A stretch of DNA of 64,000 nt from Siderastrea radians. Lineage: Eukaryota; Cnidaria; Anthozoa; Scleractinia; Rhizangiidae. The stretch's first letter is position 1. Every line of letters starts with the position of its first letter. Position numbers and translations under genes: made by a program. A model generated the notes under the pieces. It saw only the letters and a program-made list of their open reading frames with translations. It searched no databases and was not told the DNA's origin. Positions 23,370 through 35,115 of the stretch are shown here, in pieces. The stretch spans positions 50,888,593-50,952,592 of the forward strand of contig OZ024890.1 in assembly GCA_964017195.1 (NCBI GenBank). The letters run 5' to 3'.

Positions 23370-24110
23370 GTGTCCCAATGAGAACTCTGTCCACTCTGAT
23401 TGGACGTATGAGCCATGCTTTTCAAACAGGGATAATGATGGCCCCTCTTCACAACCGAGGTCTCCAACGTTTACACCTACAAACAGTGGCTCAGCAGGGT
23501 CATGGGAGCAGAGTGTCCATCCCCTTGAACTATCAGGCCCTGGCCGACCTGAAGTGGTGGGTCTCAGAGAGCGAACATATGAATGGCTGTCCAGTTCAGC
23601 AACCCCCTATCGATGCCACCATTTGGAGTGCCGCGTCCAAAAAAGCTGGGGTGCAGTGTACCAAGAAATATCTACCGGAGGCCACTGGAGTGTGGAGGAA
23701 GCGAAAGTACACATCAATGTCTTGGAATTACGAGCAGCAACCTTAGCTCTAAAAGCTTTACTGAAACATCGGCTACCGGTGCCCAAACATGTCCGTTTAC
23801 GTTTAGACAATACAACAGCGGTGGCATATATCAACAAGCGGCGTGGCACACACTCCCCTGACCGCTCAGGCACTCGAACTGTGGGCAGTAGCCCTGGAAG
23901 CAGGTGTATCTGTGATAGCTCAGCATATTCCAGGGATTCAGAATGGAGTAGCAGACACAGCCTCCAGGGAGCTAGACAGCAGAACCGAGTGGACTCTGGA
24001 CAAACAGATCTTCCATTCAATTTGTCAGAGGTTTTACACACCGGAAGTGGACCTCTTTGCCTCCCGCCTGACTCATCAAGTCCCCAAGTATGTCCTCGAG
24101 GTACCCTAAC
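23370..24110 (+). pseudogene. DIRS connection/RNase H region
   Basis: LIGRMSHAFQTGIMMAPLHN (frame from 23378) is the DIRS post-RT segment. RNase H-like sequence continues across two more frames: VEEAKVHINVLELRAATLAL and RLRLDNTTAVAYINKRRGT in one, then LELWAVALEAGVSVIAQHIP and FASRLTHQVPKYV in another. At least two frameshifts separate these pieces. RNase H degrades the RNA strand during cDNA synthesis; this copy cannot make a continuous enzyme. Confidence 0.75.
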
Positions 24111-24291
24111 CTTGGGGCTCTAGCCGTGGATGCCTTTCTCCAGGACTGGAGCAAACGGTCCTGTCTAATCCACCCTCCTGTAGTCCTTCTTCCTCGTATC
24201 CTCAGGAAGATAAGAGAAGATCAGGCGAAAGCTCTTCTAATTGCACCCAACTGGTCGGGACAACCATGGTTCCCAGAGCTAATTCAAATTC

Positions 24292-25343
24292 TTGTCGATC
24301 CCTGGTGTTCCTTCCATTTCAACCTGCAGTGCACCATCCTCTGTGGCAGTCTCTTCATCTAGCAGTTTGGCCCTTATCAGGAGTCGTTATGAAGCGACAG
24401 GCTTTTCAAAGGAAGTTGTTGACATCCTGTTGGCATCAAGGGGAGCAGCCACCCAGAAGTGGTACGCAGGACAGTGGAAGGCATGGGTGCGCTGGTGTTC
24501 TCAACGGGGTGCCTGTCCCATTTCAGCTCCTGTAGCAGAGGTTCTAGATCTTGCATTTCTGGCATCTCTAGTTACTCAACGGAATTTAGAGTACAGGACA
24601 ATAGCTCTTTACAAGTCAGCTATATCTCACTCCCATGACCCGGTAGGCTCTACAGAGTTAGGAAGTCTCCCTGTCGTTTCTCGGTTTATGAAAGGTGTGT
24701 TTAAGAGTAAACCTCCCAAGCCTAAGTACTGTTGTACATGGAATGTGCAAACTGCTTTATCATACTTAGAGTTCCTTGCATTGAGCCCTTGGAAGATCTG
24801 ACATTGAAGCAGCTCTCCTACAAAACGGTTTTATTGTTGGCTCTTACATCAGCAGCAAGAGCTCATGAACTATCTTCATTGGACTTGACCTCTTCCCTCA
24901 GGAAAGAAAGTTCATGGGAATTTACTCTCTCCACACACATTAAGACCTCCAGGCCTGGTCACCCAGCCCGTACGATATTTCGTCCTTCGTTTCCGGAAAA
25001 TCTCAAGATCTGTGTTGTTTGCAGCCTTGCAGCCTACGTGGACAGGACAAAGAAGTTATGTACCTCCTCAAAGCTGCTTGTGTCCTATATCTCCCCACAC
25101 AAAGCCATTTGAAGCCAGTTTGTGTCTCGATGGTTATCCAAGGCCTTACGGTTGGCAGGAATTGAATTAGGATACTCCGGTCACCCTACAAGGGGAGCTT
25201 CTACCTCTCCAGCGGCTGCAGCAGGGCTCTCTGTTGAACTTATCTTGGAAGCAGCCGATTGGGCTTCCGCGCAGACTTTCGAACGCTTTTATCACAGAGA
25301 ACAGTCTAGTGGTGCCTTTGCTAGAGCTGTGTTGAGCAGTTAG
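24292..25343 (+). pseudogene. DIRS tyrosine recombinase
   Basis: The core-binding part spans 24292-24801 (AATQKWYAGQWKAWVRWC). The catalytic part is split over 24801-25343: box I Arg in TSAARAHELSSLDL, HxxR in SGHPTRGAS, and the C-terminal DWASAQTFERFYHRE with the presumed nucleophilic Tyr. In-frame stops occur near 24801 and 25110. DIRS recombinases integrate circular cDNA without target-site duplication. The order and spacing of R, HxxR and Y are normal, so the element was once complete here. Confidence 0.88.
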
Positions 25344-25503
25344 ATTAATTTTCGATTTTTGCTTGTACTGCAGAATTCGTTCTTGTTTACTGTGTTAGGT
25401 TTTGTTATTTTGCAAAGCATGCCTCCTGAGGACGGCCTTAAATTGTCTTAGTTATGCTACCTTATATTGTCCCTTCGCTTGGCAGTATTGCCTTGGTATT
25501 CTG

Positions 25504-25870
25504 CACCAGTATTGCGACTATCAGTCGGAGAGGGGTGAAGGAGAAATAATATTTCCCCGGAGGGTCAATACTTACCTGACGGTGAGATGTGGTTCTCCGA
25601 ACCCCTCGTAGACTGATATGAGCAATACTGGTCCCCAAGCCATTGGAGCTATTTCCTTCTTCACCCTAGTACTGCCAATCGATTCGGCCTCACTCTCCGC
25701 TACTGCGAGGAGGAGCGCATGCGCGATTATTTCTTTATATTGTGGTATCCAGGCCGCGGCTGCGCGACATATGCACCAGTATTGCTCATCTCAGTCTATG
25801 AGGGTTCGGAGAACCACATCTCCCCGTCAGGTAAGTACTCGCCAGACCCTCCGGGGAAATATTATTTTCT
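25504..25870. repeat. DIRS right-end terminal and internal complementary repeats
   Basis: Arm 25543-25632 (AATAATATTTCCCCGG...GAGCAATACTGGT) is inverted at 25775-25870. A third, direct, diverged copy of the CACCAGTATTGC end occurs at 25504-25537. Such non-identical inverted terminal repeats plus an internal complementary region are the DIRS signature used to rebuild a full circle after reverse transcription. Confidence 0.75.
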
Positions 25871-25879
25871 TGACTTATT

Positions 25880-27097
25880 TGAGTCCAAACCAGAATGCAG
25901 TAGACCGTAAAAAGCTCATAATGAGAACTTTTAAAGTAAAAAGTGCTTGTGGAGAAAATCAACTAGGGATGTTTACAAGACTTCGCTTTACGTGAGTATC
26001 GACAACTGACAGCCGTCAGGCTGGTAAGTCTCATAAACTGAGTCAGTGATCTTAAACGCACCAGTTTTGAGGAGAATTTCAAGACATCGGCAAAACGGTT
26101 TGATCTAAAGGTCATTTTATTGCTGTGAATCCCGGTGAAAGTAGTTTTGGTTTCGTGCTGTACGTGCGGCATAATTCATTTACATGTAACCGAGCTTGCG
26201 TGTATAAAATTACAATCATGACTATGTCCGAGGACTCTGAAGATTTTTTTGGGCAGAAGTCCATTTTCCGTTTGGCCAGGGCTTCTTTCACTCTAGTAAT
26301 GCTGTGATAACGCGTCTTGCCTGATGGAGGGATGTATTTCAGTGCGTCGTGATGTTCCAAAGACTTCACTTCTGTCATCCACAGTGCAGGAATTGAAAAA
26401 TCTGTTCAGGATCCGGCCCCAACGCCTTACGCTTCAGGGCATTGTCTACCTCTCTCGCATTCTTCTTTCTGTTTTACTTCGCTCTTTCTTCCTTTCTCAG
26501 CTTTCTTGCGATGCCTTTGCTACAATGGTGTCGCCTTCTTCGCACCGATATTTTGCGACCTCGCACTCCGCACGTGCATAGCAATCGACAAACAAAATGA
26601 CGCAGGCGCAGAGGGCAAGTCCAAAACAAAGTCTATTCTACAAGCTGTTGCCCCTAGGGAAGGTACAAAATTGTCCAAGATGGCGAACAGATAGGAAGCA
26701 ATGTTCGGCTAACTGCAGTTTGACTTCTCAGAGAAACATTTGGAGTTCTGACAGCAAAAACGTATCTCAGAGAGGTTCGTCATTTGTTTAACTGACAAGT
26801 TTTTTTGCGCGAAAATGTGGACAAATTCTGGAGCTTACTATAATAAACAAACACTCGGTTGTAAAACAAGATACATTAAATACGCTTGAAATCACTGCCT
26901 TTCATAGATGTGAAATAAAAATTTCGTTATAAATTTCTGAGTATGTTATATTTTTTGTTTTGCAAGCTAGCAATTGCTCACAATACTGCCCTTCACTTGA
27001 AGCTAATTCAAATTTTAGGTAAACCTTTTTCGTTTTCTATAAAAAACAAAATTTTATGAATTTGAAGACCACAGGGGGCGCACATAAAACTACGTCC
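25880..27097. other. Intergenic, no supported gene
   Basis: Short unconvincing open frames on both strands, no splice-coherent exon pair and no sharp repeat ends. Confidence 0.35.
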
Positions 27098-27101
27098 TTA
27101 A

Positions 27102-27871
27102 GGTGTCTGAACACAGTTTGCGCTTGCTCTACAATTTGCACTGCTGACGTGAGTTAGCGAAAAACATTGAGCCTGTATAGCGACCATTTCATTTTGTTCA
27201 ATGAAGATTGTGCAAGTGTTTTTTCCGTCTTAACAATCAAACAGTTTGTTATGTGTCAGAAACGTTTGTTTTTCAATGTATTAAAGGTAATACTATTGGG
27301 AAATACCCTGCCTTTCTGGAATTGTTTGTATGGATCGAGAATGATCAAGAATCCCGCCAAATGCAGCGCATGCGCAGTTAACCAGAAAATTGTGATTGCA
27401 CGATTTAGTGGAAATGCGATAATTTCTATGGAACCGCTCGTTAGAATTTTAGGAAATTTGATAGAATAATAGTTCAGAACACGCTTAACTCGCCTGCAAA
27501 CAAAAATTGAAATCTGACAGAGGACATGTTCAGAAAACGCTAAAATGCAAAACTTAAAATAACAGAAGATCTCTCTGTCATAATTTCACGAGACCAGTGT
27601 CAATAGGCCAGTATTTTTCTGAGTTTTCTAGAGACAAATGATAAAAAAATCTAACGACTAGATTTTCTGAAAATAACTAGAACCCATTATTTAATGCTGG
27701 TTTACTGCCAGCTGTGTTGCCATGGTAACCGTACCAAGTCCAATAAAACATATCAAAATATAATCATTTTTAGTTGAACTTGTATCTTGCTAATTTTGGC
27801 TGCCCAACTGCCAGTGGTTTGAAAATAACGATGAATAACGCATAGGTTCAGGAAAACTGTGTTTGGCCACC
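27102..27871. mobile_element. TTAA-flanked 770-bp nonautonomous DNA element
   Basis: The left end GGTGTCTGAACACAGTTT follows TTAA (27098-27101). The inverted AAACTGTGTTTGGCCACC precedes TTAA (27872-27875). The interior is noncoding and includes TTGCCATGGTAACC, similar to a block at 510-550. The TTAA target suggests a piggyBac or Kolobok relative. Confidence 0.65.
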
Positions 27872-28604
27872 TTAAAAGGTATCAGGTTACAACTTTACCA
27901 GAATATGAAACTCCCTATAGTCCTTGTTATAGCTACAGAAGAAAGTTTCATACTAATCAGTGCAATTCTCAAGAAATCCAAGATGACCGCGATTTGGAAA
28001 TCATTACGTACTTCCCACGTCATATAATGTCATCAGTTCATGTTACGAGCCTTACAAGTTGCGTTGCCATAGTTTTAATACTCTTGGAGTTAATCGCGAG
28101 CCCCCCCCCACCCCGACTCCCACGCTCAGGATTTGAAAAACAGAACCAGGCTGACTAGGGTTAAATGTATTTGAGAATTTTCGATCATATTTCGTACCAT
28201 CTACAATTACTTCAAGTAAACTAATTAAAAGCTAATAACCTAAGGGTGAGCGTTGTAATTATATAATTTACCTGGAAGCTACATTGCTTGTAAACCAATC
28301 GTGTCCATGGAACACAGGACTGATTTCTCGAGCCAAACACGAAATTAAAAATAACTTGTTTGAGCTTTCTTTTTAATTTCTGGCTAGTTTTCAAAGAGGG
28401 AAAAAGTGCCCCTCTCCACATCCAACAAAAAATGTATCGTTTTATTAAGTCACAAGAGAAGTTTAAATGACTGCGACAAGATTGAGTAATTTTTTTTTAT
28501 TGAGTTAACTACGAACTTCCGTTACACAGGTTTGTTCTATAAAATATATGGGCATGGGTTACCGCGTCTTACAAGGCCCATTCAATTTGGGTACCACAGA
28601 CACC

Positions 28605-30417
28605 TTACAAGGTACATGGACAACGAGCAGGAATCACAAGGCGTGTGTTGCCTTTAATGGCATGTATGAAGTCGGACCACATGTACACATTTCCCTCGCC
28701 AGCCCGGCAGCATTTTGACATCTCCATGATTGAAGGCTCAGGCAACACATAAGACCAGACGTTGACATTGGTCAGCATCCCTTTAAAAGACTGCGATGCG
28801 TCAAAGCCTCCTCCGACTGAGTCCTGTTCCTGCCCCAGCACCAATGAACCATCGGCTTGTATCGTATATCCTGTCTTGATTCCCGTTCCTGTTTTAGCCA
28901 ACTGCCCATCTTCGTAGCTTTTCCACTGACCATCGCTGTTCCTCCAAGTCGCACAAATTTGATGCCATTTACCGTCGTTTGCATACACGCCCATTGATCT
29001 GTAATGAAGACAAGCGTTTATTAATGCAATATATACCGTAATCGTACTTAAGTTTGCGATTTTAGCAAGGCAATGTTTCGCAAGGCTTTAATTTCGCGAT
29101 TTTAAGAACACAAAATGAAAAAATAGCTTTACATTTCTCGAAAATGTGCCATATACCGTAAAAAGGGATTATTTTAAACAGGAACATTTACGTACACTAA
29201 AGAAAATCAGTCATTCGGTCGTCCGATAGTTTTTGCAGATCTAAACATTATCCAGTTTCTTTATTTGTAGGTATCAACTTGTTTATAACATTTATTGATG
29301 GAATTAAATTTCGCGTGTGTAAATTTCGCGAGTCTAAAATTTCGCGATTGTTTTTTTCAAGTCGTAAAAGTCGCGAAAATTTAGACGAGCCAAAATAAGT
29401 ACGAATAAGGTATTCACAAATAAAGTTAACTGATCCCGGTTGAAAAGGTTCCTGTTTCTCCCATTTTTTACATCCTTTCCATTCCTTATTTTACAGTTTC
29501 AAAGTAAGCAAAATGAAAACGTTTGAACGGCATAATCACATTAGAAAGGTGTGCATGAGAGTGCTCGATTCTCTGTCAGTTTTGAGTGAAACGTTTGGCC
29601 TCTTCTCAAATTTCTATGATCTAAGCTGACTGTTTAAACACATGCATTACTGTTCAAATTGAACTCGTTCCCCAGTGATCAGCTTCGAGAGGTTAATTGC
29701 TGCCCTACTTGAGTTGAAGTTTAGCACTTCACTGCTTACACTATGGCGTTACCGACGAAAAGGTGAAAATTTTCTGGACCGAAAAGGACCAGTTCGTTAT
29801 TCGTAACATTTGTTGGCGCGTAGCTGAATACTGCTGCACTGGCTGTAGTTGTCTTCATCCAGAAACACACCGTAAATCGTGTCAGACTGCGCATGCCCCA
29901 GGTATTGGCATAATCAGTAGTTCATTGGGCAGGAAACTCCAGAGCATAATCTAAAAAAAAAAACGGAGAATGTAGTTATAGAGTTTTTTTAAAAAATATC
30001 ACCTTTAAAATAGTTCTCAGTAATGACAAAAGTTGAAATTACCAGTTTGATGTTAATGAACATAGGCAAAAAACTGATAAGAAGCGAAATATCAAATGAC
30101 ATTACTGTCATTTTACAGGACTCTTTCTAATTAATTCTATTTTAAATATCAGAATTTAAATATAGGGTTCCTCTTGCTAAAATAAAGCTTTACTCGAAAA
30201 TCGCGAGGTGATATAATTATATAATGTTAGCGGAATGTTTCTGACGTTCATGTCACTGGTTAACGTTCCGATTGTTTACTGGGCATGACTGAAGGCGGAA
30301 AAAGGAAGTCGGAATACAAAACGAGATTATTCGGTTTGGCATATACGACATACCATCTTGGTCACTGACATGACCACTAAGGAGACCAAAACAGATACAA
30401 GCGATCACAACAAACAT
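28605..30417 (-). pseudogene. Pentraxin gene B with premature stop in exon 2
   Basis: Exons 30417-30354, 29950-29740 and 28998-28605 have the same lengths (64, 211, 394 nt) and phases as gene A, with intact GT-AG sites. Exon 1 encodes a signal peptide (MFVVIACICFGLLSG). The last exon keeps the pentraxin signature (WHQICATW), LGQEQDSVGG, and the same C-terminal PARCPCTL. Exon 2 has an in-frame TGA nine codons in, where gene A has GGA, about 30 residues into the protein. No other defect is visible. It is therefore a young pseudogene, a null allele, or a sequencing error. The noncoding exon ends at 31040 (GTAACA donor). Confidence 0.8.
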
Positions 30418-31039
30418 GACTCAGTAGTACTCCACCTGCAAAGATAACGAACGATGGCTTAACCAATAACAATGCAATATTTTTAGTTTCCTATTGGCTC
30501 AATTTGATTCCATTTCGTCCATGGCGTTTTCATCGAAACGCTCAAACGTAACTAAATTAAGTATACGAGCTTTCTCAAAACTGCAAAAAAAAGGTAGAAG
30601 TATACACTTTTACATCAAAAAAGAGGTGTTTACAGCCTTGGGTGGAAAATGACTAAACACCTCATTGATAACATGTTATAGGTTTGAATAGGTCTGAAAG
30701 ACTTCACAAGAAAGAGAGAACAAGGTCTCTTTATTCGGTTTCTTTACAAGTCATGAGTTTTTTATCTCGCCAGGGCCATACTGAACATTAGAGCGTAACG
30801 ATTGCCTCAACATTTTAACTCATCATTAACACTGATAACCCAATAGTGATTACGAACATGATGATGTTTTTTTTTTTTACATTTCGTTTTACCTTCTCAG
30901 ACTTTGTATGCAAAGGCCTTTTTTGCAAATCTGTTCAGCAAATAAGTAAGCACAGTTAGCACGAGTAACCAACGAAAAAAAGTTATATTTTTTCCCCTAA
31001 TTTTTTTACGAGAAAAACCAAAAAGAAGGAATTTGTTAC

Positions 31040-31163
31040 CTGCAGCTCTTGCTCAATCCAGTTACTTGGAGTTGGCATAGATGGTGAAATGGGAAGAAGA
31101 ATATATCGTGAATGTATGTTGGTTCTCTTGATTGTAGAAACCTTGCTTATTTAGCTGGGAATA
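31040..31163 (-). promoter_or_regulatory. Promoter region and noncoding exon of pentraxin B
   Basis: The shared 17-mer (31163-31147, minus strand) lies 107 bp upstream of the noncoding exon's donor (last base 31040, donor GTAACA). The layout is as in genes A and C. Confidence 0.5.
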
Positions 31164-32439
31164 CATTTGTGCACCGAAAGCCTGACGGCACGTGAATTTC
31201 ATTTGAGTGAAAAAGATTTTGAAGTCATTACTACCCAATCTACAGAACATTTTCGGGCACTTGAAAATGATGGCTCAAGAATTAAAGAAATTGCAATCGC
31301 AACAAAGGCAATTTTTTTTTAATTTATTGTGTGTTCACTAATTGTGTACACTTCATACCATAATATTGGTACAGTGCCTTACCACATTTCAACATTAACT
31401 AGTTTCCTTATAAAACGTTCCACTGAGCAAGCTTAACTTGATGGGCTACATTCACAGAAAAACTTTAACAGTCACTTAACAAGAATTTAGTTAACTTGGA
31501 TTATGGTGTACACACCTAAGTTTAAACAGTTAAGTTTTAAAACTCAGAGGTAAAAATGAAAAGTATTGCATTTAACAACTAGACCGCAAACATTACAGGA
31601 CTTGACTGCGGTTTACGATACAGCAATTGATACACGACGAAAGTCTTCAAGTCGCCACGGTTGACACCTAGATCCAGGTGTGTCACCAAAAACCTAATAC
31701 TAACCTCAATAGACAAATAAGAGTATGACTTCAAATATGCACAAACCGCGACGTTTTAACACCTACTCTTCATCGTTTTTCTTCACTATATCTAATATTT
31801 GACGTAAACGCACAAGTCGAAGGCTATCTAAATCAAGTCGTTGCAAGATCTTAATTTCTCTCAGCTTCTCATCGTTAGTATATAATAGGCAGTTCAGAAA
31901 GGAGAATATGGACCTTGATACCTGGGGTAAGGGCTTTCTAATAAAATTGTAGCACCTAAAATGTAGCACTTAAAATTCAGTTCAAGGAACGGAAGGATAT
32001 ATCTTCAAAGTGAAGGTTGCATCTTCAAACAAACGTATCCTAGCAGATACATCCTTAGGGCAATCATGACAAATGATAACTCCTTCAGGCTGTAATAACA
32101 TGCCCACCACTGCGTTAAATTAAAGGCTGAGTTAACTTGTTCTACGGTTGTTAAATTTTTAACTTCATTTTCTTCATTGTTGATTTCTTCATTATTGTTT
32201 CGTTGACGCTTTTCTGGATATTTTAAACCTTTTATGAGATTAGACACGAGTAATTTGTGTTATTATTAGATATGAACAGTATTCGAGTTTGTCCAAAATG
32301 GTCTTATTACACAAACAGTTATTAATTAGAAGGTTACAAGGACATATTTGGCGAAATATATCATAGTGTCCACTCAGTTTATATCTCCTATCGAATGATT
32401 TCATCTCTGGTTTGCTTCAAATATATTTTTAATTCATAA

Positions 32440-34140
32440 ATGATTGCGGTGCCAATCGCGAATACATTAGTTTTCTACAAACGTCACTCAGTAAAAGAAC
32501 ATTCGAGGCTAATCAAAGGAATTGCTGAGGTTTATTTCATTTTAGAGACTTACATGTTTAACTGTTAACGCACAGAATAAAACTACAGAATTTCGCTTTA
32601 GGAAATAACTGTAAAGATTGAAAAAAATATTCCACCAAGTGGAGTCGTGCCCCAGTTCATGGCTGTGAGTTTGTAATATCATCAAGGTTGTCAAATTGAC
32701 TATTTAAACATTACAAACGTTCGCGTTCGTGTTCTTGAATATTTGTAGAATATGCATTGAAAATTTAAACAAATAAAACTAAAACTTTTAAATATTTCTT
32801 CCCTTTTTATTGAGAAAATTAAGTGTCTAAAGCAAAAACTCGTTAGGAACTATAGTTTATTCACATGTATTTTTACAACAGAAAATTGTTTCATATATAC
32901 TGTAGCTCGCGCTCCAAAAAATTGGAATATCTGACAGTTGTTCCTCTTTTTTCCACGACTTAGGTGAAATAGGTAGTTTAAAGCGAAATGGTGAAAGTCC
33001 GGCGTGCCATTATTAAGGTGCCAATTAAAATAGCCAAAAAAGCGTACATCAATGGTTGAAATCATTTACCATACAAAAATTTTTCACCACGCACTAGGAT
33101 TTCGTTCTAAAATTTACAATGATGTTGCTTATATTTCTAGCGACATAAATTTTGATAAGGTGGGAAGTTATGCTGTTCAGATTTCATAAATTTGCAGTCG
33201 GGCCTCTTCCGTTTAATTTCACAGTCAACAAGATGTCAACAAGCAACAAGAAAAATATTACACTAACCACCGGTACATAATGATTTTAACTCCCTTCAGT
33301 TCCAAAATGCTAGAAATCACATGTTAGCGCATGTTTCTTGACAGACATTTGTCATTGTCGTTGGCTTCCTTCTTTATGAAAAATTAATATATTTCTCAAA
33401 TTAAAGGGTCGTGACAACAGTAAAATGATAATAATTTTGAGAAAAATTAAGCGCGACAGTTTAGAGTTTAGAAAACACGTTTCGGCAGAAACGTCCGTCC
33501 TTCAGTTCATTACTGAATTGTCGTTACATTCGAAATGGTATGTAATAAATACTAGAATAAAGACAATAGATATGTTACAATTCTGAAATTGCCATTCCCA
33601 GAAATGAGTTTCATTGTTGTGACAATTTTATCTTTCTAATAATGAAGTTCGTGGATTTTTAATATTAGGGTGTCGCTGCCATTAAGACAATTCGTCATAT
33701 CTATTACACGGCTATCAAAGGCAGCCGGAGGGCAAATAACTAATTAAAAATGAACCAATCAGATTGCCGGTCCAACATTTAATGACTATGGGACCGGATA
33801 ATGTCCCGAATGATTCTTATCTGCAGAATTAAGCGCACTGTGTAATCTCCGTTACGTAACCGATATACTGTGCGAAATTTAAAAAATCGTGCAAGTTCGC
33901 GTGAAAACTGGTCCAGATACTGTAAAATGTGGCATAAACAACAAGTTGCAAATCGGATCCATGCGATGCTTCTTCCCCAACCTGTGCCACAAACTATTTT
34001 ATCGACACCATCTTTTCCAAGCTAAAAGGGTCTTTGTAGTGTAAATGCGCCTTTACTTCTCAGTAGGTATTTTGGCAAGTAGACACGTCAAGTCTCGCGG
34101 CTTATTCGATAACATTTGAATGTTGTTCCTGATTTCGCTC
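32440..34140. other. Intergenic between pentraxin B and the GPCR
   Basis: AT-rich with no coding exon or clear repeat. The part adjoining 34140 is the 3' flank of the minus-strand GPCR; I saw no certain polyadenylation signal close to its stop. Confidence 0.35.
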
Positions 34141-35115
34141 TTACTCATGGCCGTTTTCCAATCGATACATCTCCATGTCACCAGTGTTTGGACTTGACGT
34201 TGCGCAGTGGACTTGAATTTCACTATTCCATTTAAAAAGTTTCTTAAACTTCTTCCTAAAAGACGGATTCATAACCCCGTAGATCCAAGGATTTATCGCA
34301 CTGTTGACCTGCAACAGAAATGGAACAGCAAGTCCAACAAGGCGAGGATATGCCTCCCGTATGGCGACTCGGAACAGAAAGATGGCGGTGAATGTAGGGA
34401 ACCACATCACCACAAACGACAATACTAAGACAAAGAAGGTTTTGGTCAGGTGAATTTCCTGCACGCTGAGGCCGTGGTGAGATGAAACCTGATCGTTGTG
34501 CTGTCGAATACACCTTGAGACATGATAGTAACTAAACGCGATGATCGTAAAGCTGTTTACCATGAACAGGATAACAGCCAAAGCTGTAAACACCATCTCC
34601 GCTGATTCCAGGAAAAAATGCCAGTTGCAACATGCCATTAAAGGGTTGAAAGCCATTTCTGCCCATCCACCAATTACAGGGATCCAAGTAAATATGGCAA
34701 CAAAGATCCACAAACAAACGAGGTAGGAAACAGAGCGACGAGTGCTGAATATTCTCTTGAAATGGTTTGGCTTCAAGACGCAGTAGTACCGATTGATCGC
34801 TATCAAAGCCATCGTAGGCATGGAAACAAGGGTAAGAAAATGCATAAAGAATCCGCCAAGATTGCATATGGGAGAACTGAAGGGCATCCTCCCGGTAATG
34901 AGAGATGCAAGAAAGAGTGGCCCCGAAATACAAGCATTCAAAAAATCGGTTGTTGCCAAGGACGCGATGTAAATGTTGGTGGACGTACCCAACCGCGGCT
35001 TCTTGAACACAATCAAGATGACAAGTATATTGCCAATGAAGGACGAAACTAATAAACCACCAGACAATAATGACTCAACCACGACGAGGGAATTACTTCT
35101 TGAGGGTAACTCCAT
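34141..35115 (-). CDS. Rhodopsin-family (class A) G protein-coupled receptor, 324 aa
   Basis: A single coding exon encodes seven hydrophobic segments at about residues 12-37, 47-72, 84-108, 129-150, 172-198, 226-249 and 260-282. Class A marks: GN in TM1 (28-29), LATTD in TM2, NRY instead of DRY at the end of TM3 (108-110), WFP in TM6 (238-240) and NPWIY, the NPxxY motif, in TM7 (275-279). Cys84 and Cys162/163 can form the TM3-ECL2 disulfide. NRY is typical of melatonin-type receptors, but NPxxY is kept here, so the closest label is a cnidarian orphan in the melatonin/opsin/amine-like set. The ligand is unknown. The intronless coding region suits the tandemly expanded cnidarian receptors. A possible 5' noncoding exon has an acceptor near 35214 and a donor near 36163 (AGATG before GTAAGT). 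Confidence 0.92.
   Translation of the reverse strand: MELPSRSNSLVVVESLLSGGLLVSSFIGNILVILIVFKKPRLGTSTNIYIASLATTDFLNACISGPLFLASLITGRMPFSSPICNLGGFFMHFLTLVSMPTMALIAINRYYCVLKPNHFKRIFSTRRSVSYLVCLWIFVAIFTWIPVIGGWAEMAFNPLMACCNWHFFLESAEMVFTALAVILFMVNSFTIIAFSYYHVSRCIRQHNDQVSSHHGLSVQEIHLTKTFFVLVLSFVVMWFPTFTAIFLFRVAIREAYPRLVGLAVPFLLQVNSAINPWIYGVMNPSFRKKFKKLFKWNSEIQVHCATSSPNTGDMEMYRLENGHE

Larger units (their letters stand above)
22795..25880 (+). mobile_element. DIRS retrotransposon, 5'-truncated and decayed
   Basis: In order: reverse transcriptase (22797-23300), RNase H-like region (23370-24110), tyrosine recombinase (24292-25343) and a terminal repeat block (25504-25870). This is the DIRS layout: an RT related to Gypsy but a tyrosine recombinase instead of a DDE integrase, and no LTRs. 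The gag part and the first RT motifs are missing, and homology begins abruptly near 22795. Several stops and frameshifts make it non-autonomous. Confidence 0.88.
28220..32430. repeat. Segmental duplication, copy carrying pentraxin B
   Basis: This is the counterpart of 10710-16850 in the same orientation. It contains all exons, the noncoding exon, the upstream 17-mer and intergenic DNA to about 32430. It is shorter mainly because intron 2 lacks the extra DNA found in gene A. Confidence 0.75.
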
